Shown: positions 18,329 through 27,117, numbered from the stretch's first letter. The stretch: DNA of 64,000 nucleotides from Acidimicrobiaceae bacterium (GCA_016722025.1 JADKGZ010000006.1:1-64000); one strand, 5' to 3'. Made by a program: numbers and translations. The notes: generated by a model from the letters alone, not told the origin.

Positions 18329-19471
18329 ATGTTGTGGATCTATCTCGTACTCATCGTCGCGGTGCTGGTGTTCGGTTTCGGCGTCGTGCTCTGGAACCGT
18401 CGTCGTGCAGCTGTGTCCTCGCAGGCGCCTTCGCGCCCTGCGCTGCCCGTTCGGCCCCCGCCGGAGGTGTTGGTGGGTGTACCCGCCCCGTCCGCCGCGG
18501 TCGACGACGAAGTGGCGATCGAGGACGACGCGCTCGCCGAACCGGAGCTCGCCGTCGAGCGGCCATCGTTCCGCTCGCGCATGTCGAAGGCTCGCTCCGC
18601 GTTCACCGGGGCGTTGCTCGGCATCGCCGGCCGCACCGGCATCACCACCGACACGTGGGACGACCTGGAGGAAGCGTTGCTGCGCGCCGATGTGGGGGTG
18701 CGCGTCACCGACGAGCTGCTCGGCGGCCTGCGCGCCCGGGTGAAGGCCAAGGAGATCATCGAGCCGGGCCAGCTGCTCGAGGCGCTGCAGGCCGAGATGA
18801 CCTCGCGCCTCCTCGGCGCCGACCGTTCGTTGCACTTCGAGCCCGGCGAGCCCGACAGCCCCAACGTGTGGCTCTTCGTGGGGGTCAACGGGGTCGGCAA
18901 GACCACCACCATCGGCAAGGTCGCCGCGTTGCAGCACGAAGCGGGCGTCACCGTGCTGATGGCCGCGGGCGACACGTTCCGCGCTGCCGCCGCCGAGCAG
19001 CTCACCACGTGGGCAGAGCGCAGCGGTGCCGAGATCGTCCGTGGCAACGAGGGTGGCGACCCCAGCGCCGTCATCTTCGATGCCATCGAACGTGCCGGTG
19101 CTCGCGGCATCCAGCTGGTGCTGGCCGATACGGCCGGGCGGCTGCACACCAAGACCAACCTGATGGACGAGCTGCGCAAGGTGCGCCGGGTGGCGGCGAA
19201 GGGGCGCGGCAGGGTCACCGAGGTGCTGCTCGTGATCGACGCCACCACCGGCCAGAACGGCCTCACTCAGGCTCGCGAGTTCGGCAGTGCCACAGAGGTC
19301 ACGGGCGTGGTGCTCACCAAGCTCGACGGCTCCGCCAAGGGGGGCATCGTGTTCGCCATCGAGACCGAGCTGGGGTTGCCGGTGAAGCTGGTTGGCCTGG
19401 GCGAGACCATCGGCGATCTGGTGCCGTTCGATCCGCGCGAGTTCGTCGAGGCACTGGTCAGCCTCGACTGA
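18329..19471 (+). CDS. ftsY: Signal recognition particle receptor FtsY
   Basis: FtsY is the SRP receptor GTPase that delivers nascent chains to the Sec translocon. Unlike the E. coli protein it has an N-terminal membrane anchor (WIYLVLIVAVLVFGFGVVLW), then an acidic linker to about residue 80, the four-helix N domain and the G domain with GVNGVGKTTTIGK (near residue 190), DTFRAAAAEQL, DTAGRLHTK and TKLDGSAKGG. The protein has 380 residues. It sits after the pot operon and before a lipoprotein gene and ffh. Confidence 0.96.
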   Translation: MLWIYLVLIVAVLVFGFGVVLWNRRRAAVSSQAPSRPALPVRPPPEVLVGVPAPSAAVDDEVAIEDDALAEPELAVERPSFRSRMSKARSAFTGALLGIAGRTGITTDTWDDLEEALLRADVGVRVTDELLGGLRARVKAKEIIEPGQLLEALQAEMTSRLLGADRSLHFEPGEPDSPNVWLFVGVNGVGKTTTIGKVAALQHEAGVTVLMAAGDTFRAAAAEQLTTWAERSGAEIVRGNEGGDPSAVIFDAIERAGARGIQLVLADTAGRLHTKTNLMDELRKVRRVAAKGRGRVTEVLLVIDATTGQNGLTQAREFGSATEVTGVVLTKLDGSAKGGIVFAIETELGLPVKLVGLGETIGDLVPFDPREFVEALVSLD

Positions 19472-19517
19472 ATCTGCGGGAACCGCAATGACGTGGTGCA
19501 GCGTCGAACTCTGCGAA

Positions 19518-19543
19518 CGACGTGTCGCCGTGGCGAGACGTCG
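19518..19543. terminator. Imperfect hairpin after ftsY
   Basis: The arms CGACGTGTCGC and GCGAGACGTCG pair with one mismatch around a 4-nt loop. A second small hairpin (CGCACG, loop CAA, CGTGCG) is at 19556-19570. There is no T-run, so termination is only a possibility. Confidence 0.35.
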
Positions 19544-19594
19544 CCCACCACGTGACGCACGCAACGTGCGCCCCTCACGCTCAAGGACCACCAC

Positions 19595-21199
19595 ATGATC
19601 CGCTCACGCCGCTTCGCTCTCGCCGCCGCCGCCCTGCTCGTCGGCCTCTCCGCCTGTGGCGATACCAACCAGCGCACCAGTGGCCCTCAGCCTCCGGCCG
19701 TCATCCAGCTCGGCAGCGCTGAGGGCGGGAACGTCGCCGAGAGCGCGGCGGCCGACCGGATGATGATGCCGTGGCAGGACATCACGTACGTCTTCGACGG
19801 TGCCGCCACCGACCTCGGGTCGTCCGGGCCGGCGTGGACGGTGCCAGTGGGTGTGCAGCCGGATGTCGACCGCATCGCCAAGATCGCGGCGGTGCTGGGG
19901 GTGCAGGGTGAGGTGCGCAAGTTGTCGGCCGACGAGGGTGGCGGCTGGATGGTCGGCGCTGCCGACTACACCACCGCCACGCTGACGGTGAGCACCGACG
20001 GCATGCTGAGCTGGTGGTTCAACCCGAGCCCGAGCCCGATGTCGGTCGAGCCGTGCTTCTATCCGGCGATCGCCTCCGAGCCCGTCGGTGTGGTGCCGGT
20101 CGAAGCGGGGGGCAACGATGCAGTGGGCACCGAGACGACCGTCGTCGAGGTGATCGCGAGCAACGACCAGCCGTTGCCCGAGTGCGTCGAGCCGGCACCT
20201 CCGGCGAACGTTCCCGATGAAGCGGCCGCCCGTCAGGCCGCCGAGCAGCTGTTCGCCGAGATGGGCTACGACTCGGGCGGCGACGAGTACGAGTACGAGG
20301 TCTACGCCGACGAGTGGGGCGCGAACGTCACTGCCTTCCTCGTGCTCGGCGGGCATCGCAGCCCGGTCACCATGTCGGTGGGCTTCGGGGCCGACGGCGC
20401 CGTGACATGGGCCTCGGGCTCGCTGGCGGCACCGCAGCAAGCTGACGACTACCCCTTGGTCAGTGTGAGCGATGCAGTGCTGCGCCTCAACGACGACACC
20501 GGGCGATGGAGCGGGTACTGGGGCGGAGCGACCGTGATGTCGCGCTCGGTGGGCAGCGACATCAGCTACAGCGAGCGGGCCGCTGCTCCCGCGGCCACTG
20601 ATGCGGCCGCTCCCGAGCCGTCGACGGGCCCGACGGAGCCGGTCACGATCGAGCCGGTTTGCGACCTCAGCACCGATTGCGCGACCGACCCGATGCCGCC
20701 GCTCGAACCGATCACCGTGCACCTCACCGGCGTGGTCTTGGATCTGACGATGGTGTGGGCCGCGGACAACACCATCTGGTTGCTGCCCGCCTACACGTTC
20801 AGCTCGGACGACGAGGGCCAGTACACCGTGATCGCTGTCGACGACAGCTTCCTCGCGATGCCCGAACCTGAGCCCATGCCGGTCGAGTCGATGCCGGTCG
20901 AGTCGCTGCCCGTGGACAGCACCGACGTGGTCGAGGGAACGTCTCCCGTCGCCATCGTGTGCCCGCCGGTGCCCACCGACATCACGACACCCGGGCTCAG
21001 CGAGTCCATCGCCGACACCATCGTCGGTCTCTGCACCGATGACGCGGCCGCGCTGATCGCCGGTCTGTACCCCGACGGCGAGATGCGGGTGGCCCGCGAG
21101 AACGGCATCGACCTGGCGGTGACTGCGGACTATCGCGAGAACCGGGTGAACGTGGCGGTCGAAGCCGGCATCGTCACCGAGGTGCTGTCCATCGGCTGA
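19595..21199 (+). CDS. Large lipoprotein with C-terminal peptidase-inhibitor-like (I78-type) region
   Basis: This 534-residue lipoprotein (signal peptide ending at the lipobox LSAC) contains several Cys-flanked segments, a low-complexity stretch near residues 426-442 (MPVESMPVESLPVDS) and a distinct C-terminus. The last 45 residues (RVARENG, TADYRENRVNVAVEAG, then VTEVLSIG) follow the pattern of the I78/potato-inhibitor-I families, which block serine proteases. The larger N-terminal region is not a family I recognise. AAGGA lies about 10 nt before the ATG. It separates ftsY from ffh, which are usually close. Protease inhibition is inference from the C-terminal pattern only. Confidence 0.75.
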   Translation: MIRSRRFALAAAALLVGLSACGDTNQRTSGPQPPAVIQLGSAEGGNVAESAAADRMMMPWQDITYVFDGAATDLGSSGPAWTVPVGVQPDVDRIAKIAAVLGVQGEVRKLSADEGGGWMVGAADYTTATLTVSTDGMLSWWFNPSPSPMSVEPCFYPAIASEPVGVVPVEAGGNDAVGTETTVVEVIASNDQPLPECVEPAPPANVPDEAAARQAAEQLFAEMGYDSGGDEYEYEVYADEWGANVTAFLVLGGHRSPVTMSVGFGADGAVTWASGSLAAPQQADDYPLVSVSDAVLRLNDDTGRWSGYWGGATVMSRSVGSDISYSERAAAPAATDAAAPEPSTGPTEPVTIEPVCDLSTDCATDPMPPLEPITVHLTGVVLDLTMVWAADNTIWLLPAYTFSSDDEGQYTVIAVDDSFLAMPEPEPMPVESMPVESLPVDSTDVVEGTSPVAIVCPPVPTDITTPGLSESIADTIVGLCTDDAAALIAGLYPDGEMRVARENGIDLAVTADYRENRVNVAVEAGIVTEVLSIG

Positions 21200-21233
21200 T
21201 CGCCGGCGACGGTTCGAGGGTGATCGAGGGCGA

Positions 21234-21239
21234 TAGCGT
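21234..21239 (+). promoter_or_regulatory. -10 element (TAGCGT) of ffh, leaderless type
   Basis: TAGCGT ends 10 nt before the ffh ATG at 21250. An in-frame GTG at 21220 lies upstream of the box, so the box argues for the ATG. Confidence 0.55.
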
Positions 21240-21249
21240 TCCGTCCCGC

Positions 21250-22698
21250 ATGTTCGATTCCCTGTCATCCCGCCTCGAAGGCATCGTCAAGCGGCTGCGC
21301 GGCAAAGGCCGCCTCACCGAGGCCGATGTCGACGAGATGCTGAAAGAGATCCGCACCGCGCTGCTCGAGGCCGACGTCAACGTGGGCGTGGTGCGCAACG
21401 TCGTCGCTCGCATTCGCGAGCAGGCCATCGGCGCGCGACTCAGCGAGGCGCTCGACCCCAGCCAGCAAGTGATCAAGATCGTGAACGCCGAGCTGACGGC
21501 CATGTTGGGGGGCGAAACCCTCAAGATCTCATATGCTTCTCGTCCGCCTACCGTCATCTTGATGGCCGGTCTGCAGGGCTCGGGCAAGACCACCAGTTCG
21601 GCCAAGCTGGCTCGCTGGTTCAAGAGCCAGGGCCGGCAGCCGTTGATGGTGGGTGCCGACCTGCAACGCCCTGCGGCGGTCGAGCAGCTGCGCACGCTGG
21701 GCCGCCAGATCGACGTGCCGGTGTTCAGCGAGCCCGGCGACCCGGTGTCCACCGCTCGTCGCGGCCTGGAAGAAGCACGCCGGCTGGGTCGCGACGTGCT
21801 CATCGTCGACACCGCCGGCCGCCTCTCCATCGATGCCGAGCTGATGGAGGAAGTGCGGCAGATCTCGCAAGCGGTGCAGCCCGACTACACCTTCCTGGTC
21901 ATCGACGCGATGACGGGGCAGGACGCGGTGGGGGTTGCCGAGGCGTTTCATGCGGCACTGGCCATCGACGGCGTCATCATGTCGAAGCTCGATGGCGACG
22001 CGCGCGGTGGCGCGGCGCTCAGCGTCAAGGAGGTCATCGGCCGCCCGATCGCGTTCGCCAGCACCGGTGAGAAGCTCAACGAGTTCGAGCAGTTCCACCC
22101 CGATCGCATGGCCGGTCGCATTCTGGGCATGGGCGACATGCTCACGCTCATCGAGCAGGCCGAGCAGGCCTTCGAGAAGGATCAGGCCGAGGCAGCCGCC
22201 ACCAAGCTGATGGAAGGCGAGTTCACGCTCGACGACTTCCTCGAGCAGATGCAGGCCCTGAAGAAGATGGGGCCGCTGGGCAATCTGATGGGCATGATGC
22301 CGGGGATGCCCAAGGAGCTGAAGGGCGCCGAGATCGGCGACGATCAGCTCAAGCCGGTGGAAGCGATCATTCGCAGCATGACACCGCTCGAGCGGCGCAA
22401 GCCCGAGATCATCAACGGCAGCCGTCGCAATCGCATCGCAACCGGCAGCGGCACGACGGTGGGCGACGTGAATCGTCTGGTCAAGCAGTTCGGCGAGATG
22501 CAGAAGATGATGAAGCGGATGGGCGCCATGGGTGGCATGGGCCGGCCCGGCAAGAAGGGGAAGAAGGGCAAGCCCGGCCGCGGGTTCCCCGGTCTGCCAC
22601 CGGGCATGCCCGGCATGCCCGGCATGCCCGGTGGTGGCCTGCCCGGCATGCCGCCGGGAATGGGCAGTGCGCCGGGTGGCTTCCCGAACTTCAATTGA
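21250..22698 (+). CDS. ffh: Signal recognition particle protein Ffh
   Basis: Ffh is the SRP54 GTPase that binds signal sequences together with 4.5S RNA. It starts MFDSLSSRLEGIVKRLRGKG (N domain), with G-domain motifs GLQGSGKTTSSAK (about residue 107), DTAGR and SKLDGDARGG, then a methionine-rich M domain (about residues 310-430). The tail is a run of Gly-Met-Pro repeats (GMPGMPGMPGG) encoded by 9-bp CCCGGCATG units around 22604-22640. The protein has 482 residues. The ATG is chosen from the conserved N-terminus and the -10 box. Confidence 0.96.
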   Translation: MFDSLSSRLEGIVKRLRGKGRLTEADVDEMLKEIRTALLEADVNVGVVRNVVARIREQAIGARLSEALDPSQQVIKIVNAELTAMLGGETLKISYASRPPTVILMAGLQGSGKTTSSAKLARWFKSQGRQPLMVGADLQRPAAVEQLRTLGRQIDVPVFSEPGDPVSTARRGLEEARRLGRDVLIVDTAGRLSIDAELMEEVRQISQAVQPDYTFLVIDAMTGQDAVGVAEAFHAALAIDGVIMSKLDGDARGGAALSVKEVIGRPIAFASTGEKLNEFEQFHPDRMAGRILGMGDMLTLIEQAEQAFEKDQAEAAATKLMEGEFTLDDFLEQMQALKKMGPLGNLMGMMPGMPKELKGAEIGDDQLKPVEAIIRSMTPLERRKPEIINGSRRNRIATGSGTTVGDVNRLVKQFGEMQKMMKRMGAMGGMGRPGKKGKKGKPGRGFPGLPPGMPGMPGMPGGGLPGMPPGMGSAPGGFPNFN

Positions 22699-22704
22699 TA
22701 GCCT
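22699..22704 (+). promoter_or_regulatory. -10 element (TAGCCT) of rpsP-khpA-rimM
   Basis: TAGCCT directly follows the ffh stop codon. The rpsP ATG is 55 nt downstream, so this unit has a leader of about 45 nt. A GGGAG element is present, but 12 nt from the ATG, longer than usual. Confidence 0.42.
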
Positions 22705-22759
22705 TACGCAGTTCGCATTTCGACGTAGTCAACGTTTTCGTAGGGAGCACTGAAGTCGC

Positions 22760-23032
22760 ATGGCAGTAAAGCTGCGCCTCACTCGAGTCGGCAAGACCAA
22801 GCAGCCGCAGTACCGCATCGTGGCGGCCGACAGCCGGTCGCCCCGCGATGGTCGGTTCATCCAGATCGTGGGCACCTACAACCCGCGCACCGAGCCGTCG
22901 ACCCTCAACGTCGACAATGCCAAGTGCGTGAAGTGGTTGCTCGATGGCGCGCAGCCCACCGAGCGGGTCAAGAAGTTGCTCGAGATCTCGGGCGCGTGGG
23001 CCGAGTTCGGTACCGCTCGCGCCGCGAAGTAG
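22760..23032 (+). CDS. rpsP: 30S ribosomal protein S16
   Basis: This is the S16 small-subunit protein, 90 residues, starting AVKLRLTRVGKTKQPQYRIV and including the conserved DSRSPRDGRFI and GTYNP segments. It is the first gene of the rpsP-khpA-rimM unit. Confidence 0.97.
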   Translation: MAVKLRLTRVGKTKQPQYRIVAADSRSPRDGRFIQIVGTYNPRTEPSTLNVDNAKCVKWLLDGAQPTERVKKLLEISGAWAEFGTARAAK

Positions 23033-23047
23033 TCCGGCTCGTCGCCC

Positions 23048-23341
23048 GTGAGTGATGTCGAGAGTGATGTCGTGACCGATTCCGAGCCTGGCGCCGCACT
23101 GGCGCCCACTGCTACCGCCGTGCTCATGCACGTCGTGCGTTCCATCGTCGACGATCCGGAAGCCGTGCGTGTCGATGCCAGCGAAGGCCGCGGCAAGGTG
23201 CGCCTGGAAGTGCGAGTCGGGCCTGGCGATCTCGGCCGGGTCATCGGCCGCCGTGGCCGTACGGCGCAGAGCATCCGCACCGTGGTGCGTGCTGCCGCCA
23301 CTCGCGACGACGTCGAAGTCGACGTCGACTTCGCCGACTGA
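23048..23341 (+). CDS. khpA: KH-domain RNA-binding protein KhpA
   Basis: The 97-residue protein has a single KH domain with the GRVIGRRGRTAQ loop (about residues 62-73). KhpA pairs with KhpB/Jag in other bacteria and binds RNA. The start is GTG 23048, 15 bp after rpsP; the first 20 residues are an acidic extension. Position between rpsP and rimM is the standard one for this family. Confidence 0.92.
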   Translation: MSDVESDVVTDSEPGAALAPTATAVLMHVVRSIVDDPEAVRVDASEGRGKVRLEVRVGPGDLGRVIGRRGRTAQSIRTVVRAAATRDDVEVDVDFAD

Positions 23342-23360
23342 TCACCCGCCAGCGCCGCAC

Positions 23361-23843
23361 ATGCCCGCCGACGAGCTCCTGGAAGTCGGTCGCATCGGTC
23401 GCGCACATGGTGTGCGCGGCGATCTCTACGTCGAGCTCATCACCGATCGCAGCGAGCGCGTGGCGGTGGGTGCCCGTCTGCAGGGCCGGGGCACGTGGCT
23501 CACCGTGGAGGCGTCGCGCCCGGCAGGTACCCGCTGGCTCGTGCACTTCGCCGGCATCGCCGACCGTACGGCTGCCGAGGCCTATGTGAACACGCCGTTG
23601 CTGGCGGCATCGCTGCCGGCGCTGAGCCCCGATGGGCTGTACGTGCACGATCTGATCGGGGCCGATGTCGTCGGCGTCGACCACCAGGCCTACGGCCGCT
23701 GCGTGGCGGTGGTGGCCAACCCTGCTCATGATCTGCTGGAGCTCGAGTCCGGAGCGCTGGTGCCGGTGGTCTTCATCGTCGACGCGACCGCGGGGCTCGT
23801 CACGATCGATCCGCCGGAAGGCCTTTTCGACCTGTTGGGGTGA
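23361..23843 (+). CDS. rimM: Ribosome maturation factor RimM
   Basis: RimM assists 30S head assembly by binding S19. The N-terminal motif LEVGRIGRAHGVRGDLYVE and the PRC-barrel C-terminal part (GLYVHDLIGADVVGVD) are clear. The protein has 160 residues. In most bacteria trmD follows directly; here two unrelated genes and an unusual 240-bp gap come first. Confidence 0.94.
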   Translation: MPADELLEVGRIGRAHGVRGDLYVELITDRSERVAVGARLQGRGTWLTVEASRPAGTRWLVHFAGIADRTAAEAYVNTPLLAASLPALSPDGLYVHDLIGADVVGVDHQAYGRCVAVVANPAHDLLELESGALVPVVFIVDATAGLVTIDPPEGLFDLLG

Positions 23844-24083
23844 GTTAGCCACCACGTTCAGCGTTTGCCGGACGGGGTACGCTCCAAGCGCAGCGCGCGA
23901 GTTCGAGTCGTTGAGCTCGGCCATACGTCGCTGCGGGAGAGGATGGTCACGTTGCGTGGGCGTTGAGCGTTGCGCTGCTCGATGAAGGGTGTGCGAACGT
24001 TCTGTCAGGGAGTTGTATCGAATCGTTCGAGCTGTCGTCACTGTTCCGTGTGGGCGCCGTCAAGAAATGTGTACAGGAGAGCA
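23844..24083 (+). promoter_or_regulatory. 240-bp leader region of the sugar transferase gene
   Basis: This gap looks lower in GC than its surroundings and contains no convincing gene. It holds a possible -10 (TACGCT at 23878-23883) and a short palindrome TCGAA-TCG-TTCGA near 24017-24029. A role in regulating the exopolysaccharide gene downstream is inference. Confidence 0.35.
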
Positions 24084-25616
24084 GTGAATCAGCCGAAGAA
24101 CTTGCAGCTCATCTCGGGCGGTTCGTGCGGGCCGTCGGGCTCCGTGGAAGAGGCTGGATCTGTGGGACGTAACAAGCTGAAGATGCTGCTGATCACCGGT
24201 GATGGGCTCGCGCTTGCCGTCGGTTATCTCGCGGTGGTCCTCGGTGTGGGCTTTCCTGCCGGCTATGGCTTGCTCCGCTCGGCGGGCGTGGTCGGCTCCG
24301 CTGTCGTCATCGGCCTCGCGTCGATGCGCAGCCAGGGCCTGTTCCTCGCCCGTGTCAGTGCCGTGCGCATCGTGGAGCTCACGCGCAGCACTCGGGCCAT
24401 GGCGATGCTGGTGGCGGGCATGATCGTCGTCGACCGCGTCGCTCGTTTCGGTTTCCGCATTCGCTACATCGTGCTCGGCGCGGTGATCTCGTGGCTGCTC
24501 ATCGTGCTCAGCCGCTCCATCTTCCGCTCCTGGGTGGCGGTGCGGCGCAGCGAGGGCCATCACCAGCGGCGAGTGCTGGTGGTCGGCTCTGATGCCGAGG
24601 CAGCGCGTTTGATCGAGGTGTTCTCCACTCACCCCGACCTGGGCATGGCGGTGGTGGGCATCGTGGGCGACCGCGACGAGGCAATTCGGCATGAGCTGGA
24701 TGCCTTGTGGCTCGGGCACTCTGACGACACCGAGTCCTTGGTGAAGGCGCACGACGCATCGGGCGTGGTGGTTTCTCCGTTGGCGCTCAGCTCCACGCGC
24801 CTCAACATGCTCATCCGCAACCTGCAGAACGACGACGTGCACGTGCACCTCGCCACTGGCGTCTCCGGTATCGATGCTCGCCGCCTGCGGTCGCTGCCGC
24901 TGTCGCACGAGCCGATGCTGTACGTGGAGGCGCCGTCGCTGTCGAAGGTGCAGGTCGCGGCGAAGCGGGTCTTCGATCTCGTCGTGTCGGTCGTGCTCAT
25001 GGTGCTCACCGCGCCGCTGTTCGCCGTGGTTGCGATCGCGGTGAAGTTGCAGGATCGGGGCCCGGTCTACTTCCGGCAGCAGCGAGTGGGCCGCGATGGG
25101 GTCACGTTCGACGTGCTGAAGTTCCGCACGATGGGGGTCGACGCCGAGGAGCAGCTCGCCAAGTTGCGCGCCGAGAACGAGCGCAACGGCCCGTTGTTCA
25201 AGATGGAGAGCGACCCTCGGGTCACCCGCGTCGGCAAGCTGCTGCGCGAGACCAGCCTCGATGAGCTGCCGCAGCTGTTGAACGTGCTGCGCGGTGAGAT
25301 GAGCCTGGTCGGCCCGCGGCCGGCGTTGCCCTCCGAGGTGGCCAACTTCGGTGCCGAACTGCGCCAGCGCGAGCAGGTGCAGCCGGGCATCACCGGCCTC
25401 TGGCAGGTGGAAGCACGCGACAACCCGTCGTTCGAGGCCTACCGCCGGTTGGATCTGTTCTACGTGGAGAACTGGTCGATCACCCTCGACCTGTTGATCA
25501 TGCTGGGCACCATCGAACACCTCGTGGTGCGCCTGCTCTCGTCGTTGCGTCGGAAGCGACCGCCGTCGGGGGCATCGCCCATTGCCGACGGCCCGGTGTC
25601 GGAGAACGCGGCCTGA
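24084..25616 (+). CDS. Exopolysaccharide polyprenyl glycosylphosphotransferase
   Basis: Such enzymes move a sugar-1-phosphate from a nucleotide sugar to undecaprenyl phosphate, the first step of a surface polysaccharide. The N-terminal half has about four membrane segments, then a Rossmann-like CoA-binding-type domain (RRVLVVGSDAEAARLI). The C-terminal catalytic domain has one more membrane segment (VFDLVVSVVLMVLTAPLFAV), FRQQRVGRDGVTFDVLKFRTM, SLDELPQLLNVLRGEMSLVG and PGITGLWQVEARD. I chose GTG 24084 (GGAG 4 nt upstream), giving 510 residues; other in-frame starts are possible. It stands alone, without other polysaccharide genes, and breaks the rimM-trmD linkage. Confidence 0.9.
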   Translation: MNQPKNLQLISGGSCGPSGSVEEAGSVGRNKLKMLLITGDGLALAVGYLAVVLGVGFPAGYGLLRSAGVVGSAVVIGLASMRSQGLFLARVSAVRIVELTRSTRAMAMLVAGMIVVDRVARFGFRIRYIVLGAVISWLLIVLSRSIFRSWVAVRRSEGHHQRRVLVVGSDAEAARLIEVFSTHPDLGMAVVGIVGDRDEAIRHELDALWLGHSDDTESLVKAHDASGVVVSPLALSSTRLNMLIRNLQNDDVHVHLATGVSGIDARRLRSLPLSHEPMLYVEAPSLSKVQVAAKRVFDLVVSVVLMVLTAPLFAVVAIAVKLQDRGPVYFRQQRVGRDGVTFDVLKFRTMGVDAEEQLAKLRAENERNGPLFKMESDPRVTRVGKLLRETSLDELPQLLNVLRGEMSLVGPRPALPSEVANFGAELRQREQVQPGITGLWQVEARDNPSFEAYRRLDLFYVENWSITLDLLIMLGTIEHLVVRLLSSLRRKRPPSGASPIADGPVSENAA

Positions 25617-25632
25617 CGCAGCCCGTGCCGGC

Positions 25633-25944
25633 TCAGCGGAGCCGTTCGACCTCGACCACCGCGTCGAGGTTGATCGGACCGTAGACGTGAGGGAACGGTT
25701 CGGTGGCGTTGCCGACTTGCTCGTAGACCAGCGGCGCGGCGAGCAGTGCCTCGTCGATGTGCAAGAGCAGCAGTTCGCCGGCATCGGCGTAGAAGCGCTC
25801 GACCGTGGCCGGCCACTGCTGAGCGGTGCTGCAGTGGATGAAGCCCTCCTCGGCCAGCTCGATGCCGCGACTCGAGCCGCTGTGCAGGCCCTCGGCAACG
25901 GAGTGGGCCCAGCGGGTGGGATCGGTGAGGTGAAAGATCATCAC
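25633..25944 (-). CDS. DUF952 family protein
   Basis: DUF952 proteins are about 100-residue proteins of unknown function. This one shows the family pattern: IFHLTDPTRW at the start, EEGFIHCSTAQQ in the middle and FPHVYGPINLDAVVEVERL at the end. The start is GTG 25944 or the ATG at 25941. It is convergent with the sugar transferase and divergent from trmD, with only 17 bp between the two starts. Confidence 0.85.
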   Translation of the reverse strand: MMIFHLTDPTRWAHSVAEGLHSGSSRGIELAEEGFIHCSTAQQWPATVERFYADAGELLLLHIDEALLAAPLVYEQVGNATEPFPHVYGPINLDAVVEVERLR

Positions 25945-25946
25945 CG

Positions 25947-25952
25947 TAGGCT
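25947..25952 (+). promoter_or_regulatory. -10 element (TAGGCT) of trmD, leaderless type
   Basis: TAGGCT ends 9 nt before the trmD ATG at 25962. Confidence 0.55.
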
Positions 25953-25961
25953 TGCAGGTCG

Positions 25962-26696
25962 ATGCGCATCGACGTCTTCACCATCTTTCCGGGTCTGGTC
26001 GACGGCTTCTGCGCGGAGGGCCTGCTCGGCAAGTCGCGCATCGCTGGGGTGCTCGACCTGCGCATGCACGACCCTCGCGACCACACCTCCGACCTGCATC
26101 GCACCATCGACGACGCACCGTTCGGCGGCGGCGCCGGCATGGTGATGAAGGCGGAGCCGTTGTTCCGCTCGGTGGAAGCTGCACAACCGCCGCGCCCGCT
26201 GTTCCTGCTCGGTCCCGGTGGTCGCCGGTTCGATCAGGCGATGGCTCACCAGCTTGCCGATGGCGCTGGCTTCTCGCTGATCTGTGGGCGCTACGAAGGC
26301 GTCGACCATCGCGTGCGCGAGCATCTCGTCGACGGCGAGCTCAGCGTCGGCGATGTCGTGCTCAACGGCGGGGAGGTGGCTGCGTGTCTGGTGGTGGAAG
26401 CGGTCGTGCGGTTGCTGCCGGGCGCCATGGGCAATGCCAGCAGCCCCGTCAACGAGAGCTTCGGCGCCTCTGGGCTGTTGGAGGAGCCGCACTACACGCG
26501 GCCGGCGTCGTTTCGCGGGTGGGATGTGCCCGAGGTGCTCCGCGGCGGCGATCACGCCCGAATCGACCGTTGGCGCCGCGCGCAGGCGCTGCATCGCACC
26601 CTCCGTGACCGTCCGGACCTGATCGATGGTCGCGGAGGTCTCACTGAAACCGACCGCCGACTGTTGGAAGAGTTCCCTTCCGTCACCTATCCTTGA
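25962..26696 (+). CDS. trmD: tRNA (guanine37-N1)-methyltransferase TrmD
   Basis: TrmD methylates G37 of tRNAs reading CNN codons and prevents frameshifting. The 244-residue protein has the SPOUT trefoil-knot motifs GPGGRRFDQAMAHQL, CGRYEGVDHRV and SVGDVVLNGGEVAA, the last forming the SAM site. Starts MRIDVFTIFPGLVDGF, the usual N-terminus. rplS follows after 37 bp. Confidence 0.97.
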   Translation: MRIDVFTIFPGLVDGFCAEGLLGKSRIAGVLDLRMHDPRDHTSDLHRTIDDAPFGGGAGMVMKAEPLFRSVEAAQPPRPLFLLGPGGRRFDQAMAHQLADGAGFSLICGRYEGVDHRVREHLVDGELSVGDVVLNGGEVAACLVVEAVVRLLPGAMGNASSPVNESFGASGLLEEPHYTRPASFRGWDVPEVLRGGDHARIDRWRRAQALHRTLRDRPDLIDGRGGLTETDRRLLEEFPSVTYP

Positions 26697-26733
26697 GCGT
26701 TCCTTAGCCGACCGCTGTAAGAGAGTTCGTGCC

Positions 26734-27081
26734 ATGAAGTCCACCGATTTTGTCGACAGCCAGTCCCTTCGTTCCGACATCCCCAACTTTGGGCCCGGCG
26801 ACGAGGTCAAGGTGCATGTGAAGGTGGTCGAGGGCAACAAGGAGCGCGTGCAGGTGTTCCAGGGCAACGTCATCCGTCGTCAGGGTGGCGGCGTGCACGA
26901 GACCTACACCGTGCGCAAGCTCAGCTATGGCGTCGGTGTCGAGCGCACCTTCCCGGTGCACGCTCCCACGGTGGTCAAGCTGGAGGTGCTGAAGCGTGGC
27001 GACGTGCGCCGCGCCAAGCTGTACTACGTGCGCGACCGCATCGGCAAGCGCGCGAAGATCAAGGAAAAGCGCGACGCCTGA
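26734..27081 (+). CDS. rplS: 50S ribosomal protein L19
   Basis: The 115-residue protein has the L19 signature DEVKVHVKVVEGNKERVQVF and the GVGVERTFPVHAP segment. I placed the start at ATG 26734; an upstream in-frame ATG at 26626 lies inside trmD and is not likely. lepB and rnhB, which often follow rplS in actinobacteria, are absent. Confidence 0.96.
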   Translation: MKSTDFVDSQSLRSDIPNFGPGDEVKVHVKVVEGNKERVQVFQGNVIRRQGGGVHETYTVRKLSYGVGVERTFPVHAPTVVKLEVLKRGDVRRAKLYYVRDRIGKRAKIKEKRDA

Positions 27082-27117
27082 TCGGCGTCGTCCCTCTCGG
27101 TGTGAGCAGCACCCACG

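Noticed and set aside
23963..24172. A 69-residue plus-strand frame in front of the sugar transferase
   Set aside because: It overlaps the better-supported transferase start in another frame and has no recognisable motif.
24060..25898. A 612-codon open frame on the minus strand opposite the sugar transferase
   Set aside because: Its sequence is rich in His, Arg and Gln without any motif, and it covers a clear transferase and the DUF952 gene.
25943..25948. A -10 box (TACGGT) for DUF952 on the minus strand
   Set aside because: It overlaps the start codon itself, so transcription from it could not include the start.
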